A stretch of DNA of 64,000 nucleotides, from positions 1 through 64,000 of the forward strand of contig JAOPYI010000116.1 in the NCBI GenBank assembly GCA_025964675.1. Reading direction: 5' to 3'. This document shows, one piece after another, positions 61,360 to 64,000 of the stretch. Both the position numbers and the translations under genes were made by a program. The number at the start of each line of letters is the position of its first letter. Within the stretch, counting starts at the first letter, position 1. Under the pieces are notes generated by a model. That model searched no databases, was not told where the DNA came from, and worked only from the letters and a program-made list of their open reading frames with translations. The DNA comes from Sphaerisporangium sp. (lineage in GTDB: Bacteria > Actinomycetota > Actinomycetes > Streptosporangiales > Streptosporangiaceae).

Positions 61360-61959
61360 ATGTCTCCCGCGATCGAACTGATGTGGCCCACCGGGGCCGA
61401 TGACGCCCTGCGCGACGAGGTCCAGCGGGTCGTGCATGCTGTGGTCGAGCTCGGCGGCGCGGTCGGCTACGTGAAACCGCCTGGCAGGGACGAGACCGAC
61501 CCCTTCCTGGACGGCGTCCTCGCCGACGTTCGCCGCGGTCGCGCGGCGCTGGCACTGGCACGGGTGGACGGCGCGGTCGAGGCCATGGGTCTGTGGAGGC
61601 GGGCGAGCTCACAGCTCTTCGAGCACTCGGCCGAGGTCGGGAAGGTCATGGCGCATCCGTCGGCACGCGGTCTCGGGCTCGGCCGCCTGATCGTCGGCGC
61701 CCTCATCGAGAACGCCCGGGCGGCGGGCGTCGAGACGCTGACCCTGGGCACCCGTGGCAACAACCATGGTGCGATCGGGCTGTACGAGGAACTGGGCTTC
61801 CGTGTATGGGGGCGGTTGCCCAACGTCATCGAGATCGGTGACGAGCGCTTCGATGACGTTCGCATGTTCGTGGACCTGGGCAGGGGCCCTGAGGTCGTGC
61901 TCCGGGGGTCGGCGCCCGGCGGTGTGGGCTCCTCGCCACGCCGTACGCCCCGCCCGTAG
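61360..61959 (+). CDS. GNAT-family N-acetyltransferase
   Basis: A 199-residue protein. The acetyl-CoA binding motif is MAHPSARGLGLGRLIVGALI (RxxGxG), followed by LTLGTRGNNHGAIGLYEELG and FRVWGRLP, typical of GNAT enzymes. The acceptor is unknown. A CATAAT hexamer at 61346-61351 lies so close to the ATG that the mRNA may be leaderless, and no ribosome-binding site is seen. About 30 C-terminal residues after MFVDLGRGPEV are low-complexity. Confidence 0.85.
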   Translation: MSPAIELMWPTGADDALRDEVQRVVHAVVELGGAVGYVKPPGRDETDPFLDGVLADVRRGRAALALARVDGAVEAMGLWRRASSQLFEHSAEVGKVMAHPSARGLGLGRLIVGALIENARAAGVETLTLGTRGNNHGAIGLYEELGFRVWGRLPNVIEIGDERFDDVRMFVDLGRGPEVVLRGSAPGGVGSSPRRTPRP

Positions 61960-62061
61960 AGGTCTTCTCACTCTGGCCAAACCTGTGTCTCGGGCAAAAG
62001 TGTCGCCAGAATCACCGGCAAACGCTGAGCGGAGGCGCCCGGAGGAGTAGCTTCTCTCAGC

Positions 62062-63033
62062 ATGTCTTCAGGGCATGTTAACCACGCACCCAGCGGGGTG
62101 GGGCACCATAGATTCATGTCATCTCCACCCATGGGCGACATTAGTCCTCATAGCCGACATGTCAGGCGGGCCGCCAGGGCCGCGCGGCGCATGCGGTTCA
62201 GGGTGGGCGTGACGCTGCTCGCCGTGGTGGCCATCCTGGGCGTCACACTCGACGCCGTCTCGGCCGCCGGGGTTCTGCGCGCGCCGGGAAATGAAGGTGT
62301 CACGATCGCCGAGCCGCCCGCAGAGTCCGGCACGACGGCGGGCAAGTCCCGCGCCTCCGCGGTCGGCACCGTCGTCGGGCTGGGCGACTCGGTGCCCGCC
62401 GGCTCCGCGTGCGGTTGCCAGACGTACGTCTCGCTGGTCGGCGAGACTCTGGCGGCGAGGCAGGGAACGCGGGTCGTCAGCAGGAACCTCGCCGCCCCCG
62501 GGCTCACCACCGAGGGACTGCTGGAGCAGCTCGCGGATGACACGGCGCAGTCCACCGTGGTGGGCGCCGACCTGACGATCATCACCATCGGCGCGAACGA
62601 CTTCGACAGCGGAGCCATCGAGGACGACAGCTGCGGCCCGAGCGCGGATCTCGCCTGCTACAAGGACGATCTGGCGCGGCTGCGTACCAACATGGACGCC
62701 ATCCTCAGCAAGGTGCGCTCGCTGGAGACGCGTGACGGAAGCCGGATCATCGTCACCGGCTACTGGAACGTCTTCATGGACGGCGCCACCGGACGTGCCC
62801 AGGGGCAGACATACGTCACCGTCAGCGACAGGCTCACGCTTGCCGTCAACGAGACCATCGCGGCCTCGGCCGACGCCGCGGGCGTGCGGTACGTCGACCT
62901 GTACGCGCCGTTCAAGGGAGGCGACGGCACGCGGGACGACACGCCGCTCCTGGCCTCCGACGGTGACCACCCCGATGCCACGGGACACCAGCTCATCGCC
63001 GGCTCGGTCCTCGAGGCGATCTCCGCCGTCTGA
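62062..63033 (+). CDS. Secreted or membrane-anchored SGNH/GDSL hydrolase
   Basis: A 323-residue protein. After a basic leader, one hydrophobic segment (about residues 47-70) acts as signal or anchor. The SGNH blocks are VVGLGDSVPAGSACG (block I, catalytic Ser), LAAPGLTTEGLLEQL (block II Gly), ITIGANDFDSGA (block III Asn), and SDGDHPDATGHQLI (block V Asp-x-x-His). Family members cleave ester or acetyl groups from lipids or sugars. The ATG at 62062 lies 14 bases after GGAGGAG; the ATG at 62116 is a plausible alternative that puts the signal nearer the N-terminus. The substrate is unknown. Confidence 0.88.
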   Translation: MSSGHVNHAPSGVGHHRFMSSPPMGDISPHSRHVRRAARAARRMRFRVGVTLLAVVAILGVTLDAVSAAGVLRAPGNEGVTIAEPPAESGTTAGKSRASAVGTVVGLGDSVPAGSACGCQTYVSLVGETLAARQGTRVVSRNLAAPGLTTEGLLEQLADDTAQSTVVGADLTIITIGANDFDSGAIEDDSCGPSADLACYKDDLARLRTNMDAILSKVRSLETRDGSRIIVTGYWNVFMDGATGRAQGQTYVTVSDRLTLAVNETIAASADAAGVRYVDLYAPFKGGDGTRDDTPLLASDGDHPDATGHQLIAGSVLEAISAV

Positions 63034-63105
63034 CCCCTTCCGATGCCTCCGGCAGCGGGGCCGTGAGGTGCCGCGGGTTATCGTTGGGCTCAGGGGGAGA
63101 GCGTT

Positions 63106-63465
63106 ATGAAGCGAACATTTGCCATGGCTGTGCTGCTCGCGGTCACCGCGGCCGGATTCGTCGTCACAGGGGGCGCGGCTCAGGCGGCGGCGAAGACCAC
63201 GGTGAGCAGGACACAGTACAACATCATGATCCGCCAGTGCCGGTACGCCGACAGCCGCACGCTGCGCAGGCAGTGCCGGATGGCGGTGAGAAAGCACTAC
63301 CGCGTCGGCAGATGGAATCCCAACCTGGATTGCCGCACATATTCCGGCATAACCGTATGCGGAACGCTGAAGCTGAGCAGGAGGGAACGCCTATGTGTCA
63401 AGCACTTGGCGCAGGACGGCCTGTCCCGCAGACGTGCCGAGGTGGAGTGCTACGTGTTCGCGTAG
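63106..63465 (+). CDS. Small secreted, basic, cysteine-rich protein of unknown function
   Basis: A 119-residue protein with a clear Sec signal (MKRTFAMAVLLAVTAAGFVV, then AAQAAA with cleavage near residue 27-29). The mature part is strongly basic and has six cysteines (MIRQCRYA, RRQCRMA, NLDCRTY, TVCGTL, RLCVKH, EVECYVFA), which probably form three disulfides. I do not recognise a family. Its size, charge and cysteine content resemble small extracellular effectors or inhibitors, but this is only a description. GGGGGAGAG precedes the ATG. A hairpin with a short T-run follows. Confidence 0.72.
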   Translation: MKRTFAMAVLLAVTAAGFVVTGGAAQAAAKTTVSRTQYNIMIRQCRYADSRTLRRQCRMAVRKHYRVGRWNPNLDCRTYSGITVCGTLKLSRRERLCVKHLAQDGLSRRRAEVECYVFA

Positions 63466-63473
63466 GTATGGCG

Positions 63474-63494
63474 CACTGACATTCCTCAGTGTTT
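63474..63494 (+). terminator. Hairpin with T-run after the small secreted protein gene
   Basis: Arms CACTGA (63474-63479) and TCAGTG (63486-63491) with a 6-base loop, followed by TTT, 9 bases after the stop. It is a modest rho-independent-like terminator. Confidence 0.5.
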
Positions 63495-63583
63495 CATCCG
63501 AAATACTGCGATATGTCGTCCATGCGTCATGCGGAGGGTCTGGGATTCGGGGACCTAGCCGCTTGGCCCTTCGGAGGACGACA

Positions 63584-64000
63584 ATGCGCAGAACCTTGTT
63601 GATGGCAGCCGCCGGTGCCCTGGTGATGTTCGGCGGGACGGTGGCCGCGTACGCCGGCAGCGGTTCCGACCGGCAGAGCCACGGGCAGCCGGACCAGGCA
63701 TACGAGATCGCGCTCATCGGCGACATGCCGTACGGCGACACGGGGAGGGCCCAGTACCCGCGCGTGATCGACGAGATCAACGCCGACCGGCACCTCGCGT
63801 TCACCGTTTTCGACGGCGACATCAAGAACGGCAGCGAGCGATGCGACCAGCCGCTGTACGACCTGGCGGCGAAGAGCTTCGGCTCCTTCCGTAGCCCCGT
63901 GGTGTACGTGCCGGGCGACAACGAGTGGACCGACTGCGACCGGGCCAGCGCCGGTGCTTACGACCCCAACGAGCGCCTGTCCCTGGTGCGCCGCATGTTC
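63584..64000 (+). CDS. Secreted metallophosphoesterase (3' truncated by window end)
   Basis: The first 139 codons are present. A Sec signal (MRRTLLMAAAGALVMFGGTV, then AAYAGS) is followed by the metallophosphoesterase pieces IALIGDMPYGD, FTVFDGDIKNGSERC and VVYVPGDNEWTDC, whose Asp and Asn residues would bind the two metals. The start has GGAGG 6 bases upstream. The remaining His motifs lie beyond base 64000. Related secreted phosphoesterases are common in actinomycetes; the substrate cannot be told from this part. Confidence 0.85.
   Translation, partial: MRRTLLMAAAGALVMFGGTVAAYAGSGSDRQSHGQPDQAYEIALIGDMPYGDTGRAQYPRVIDEINADRHLAFTVFDGDIKNGSERCDQPLYDLAAKSFGSFRSPVVYVPGDNEWTDCDRASAGAYDPNERLSLVRRMF

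Overview
The window is a gene-dense stretch of a high-GC actinomycete chromosome. Codons end mostly in G or C, GTG and TTG starts are frequent, and many genes overlap by 4 bases (ATGA/GTGA). The gene set fits a sporulating, mycelial soil actinomycete of the Streptosporangiales (Nonomuraea / Microbispora / Streptosporangium type): actinobacterial-type paa genes, an aerobic-type cobalamin locus with a CbtBA transporter, class I lysyl-tRNA synthetase, a DUF574-type SAM methyltransferase and SpoIIE-type PAS-GAF phosphatases. The order-level call is an inference from content. I see no IS element, prophage, CRISPR array, tRNA or rRNA gene.

Layout. 1-6.4 kb: the end of a homocysteine synthase, a CoA-binding protein, a SpoIIE-family phosphatase, TetR and MarR regulators, a small membrane protein with a Tat-exported multicopper oxidase, and a STAS anti-sigma antagonist. 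6.8-12.8 kb: the phenylacetyl-CoA pathway, with paaZ as one unit and paaABCDE as a second unit behind a PaaR-like operator. 12.8-30.7 kb: cobalamin. A cobalamin riboswitch precedes cbtB-cbtA. The run continues with a ChlI/ChlD-type chelatase subunit, cobO, cobB, cobL, cobM, cobH and a cobI-cobJ fusion. cobK and cobG lie on the other strand, cbiD lies between them, and a second riboswitch precedes the large chelatase subunit cobN.

30.8-40.7 kb: assorted genes: an ArsR regulator, a transglutaminase-like protein, a zinc-sensor ArsR/SmtB gene overlapping a CDF zinc exporter, a beta-carbonic anhydrase with an altered active-site dyad, a sialidase-like protein flanked by remnants of other secreted-hydrolase genes, a uridine-kinase-like protein and asnB. 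40.9-47.9 kb: zinc acquisition. zur diverges from a four-gene ABC importer (znuA-C-B-B) and is followed by a second importer (znuA-C-B); similar AT-rich Zur-box-like sites precede both importers. 48-53.2 kb: two lineage-specific proteins, an SDR oxidoreductase, lysS and a methyltransferase. 53.4-61.1 kb: an operon of a peptide-type ABC importer, a double GNAT acetyltransferase and murQ, best read as peptidoglycan-fragment recycling. 61.3-64 kb: a GNAT protein, an SGNH hydrolase, a small cysteine-rich secreted protein and a truncated secreted metallophosphoesterase.

Metal logic runs through the window: cobalt import and insertion (CbtBA, CobN, ChlID) under riboswitch control, zinc export under a SmtB-type sensor, zinc import under Zur, and a copper oxidase next to a MarR regulator. 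The most useful leads are the inferred operators (PaaR, MarR, SmtB, Zur, and an unassigned palindrome at 34848-34864), the CobG/CbiD combination without CobF, the altered carbonic anhydrase, the different ligand sets of the two ZnuA proteins, the MurQ-peptide transporter operon, and the two gene remnants around the sialidase-like gene.
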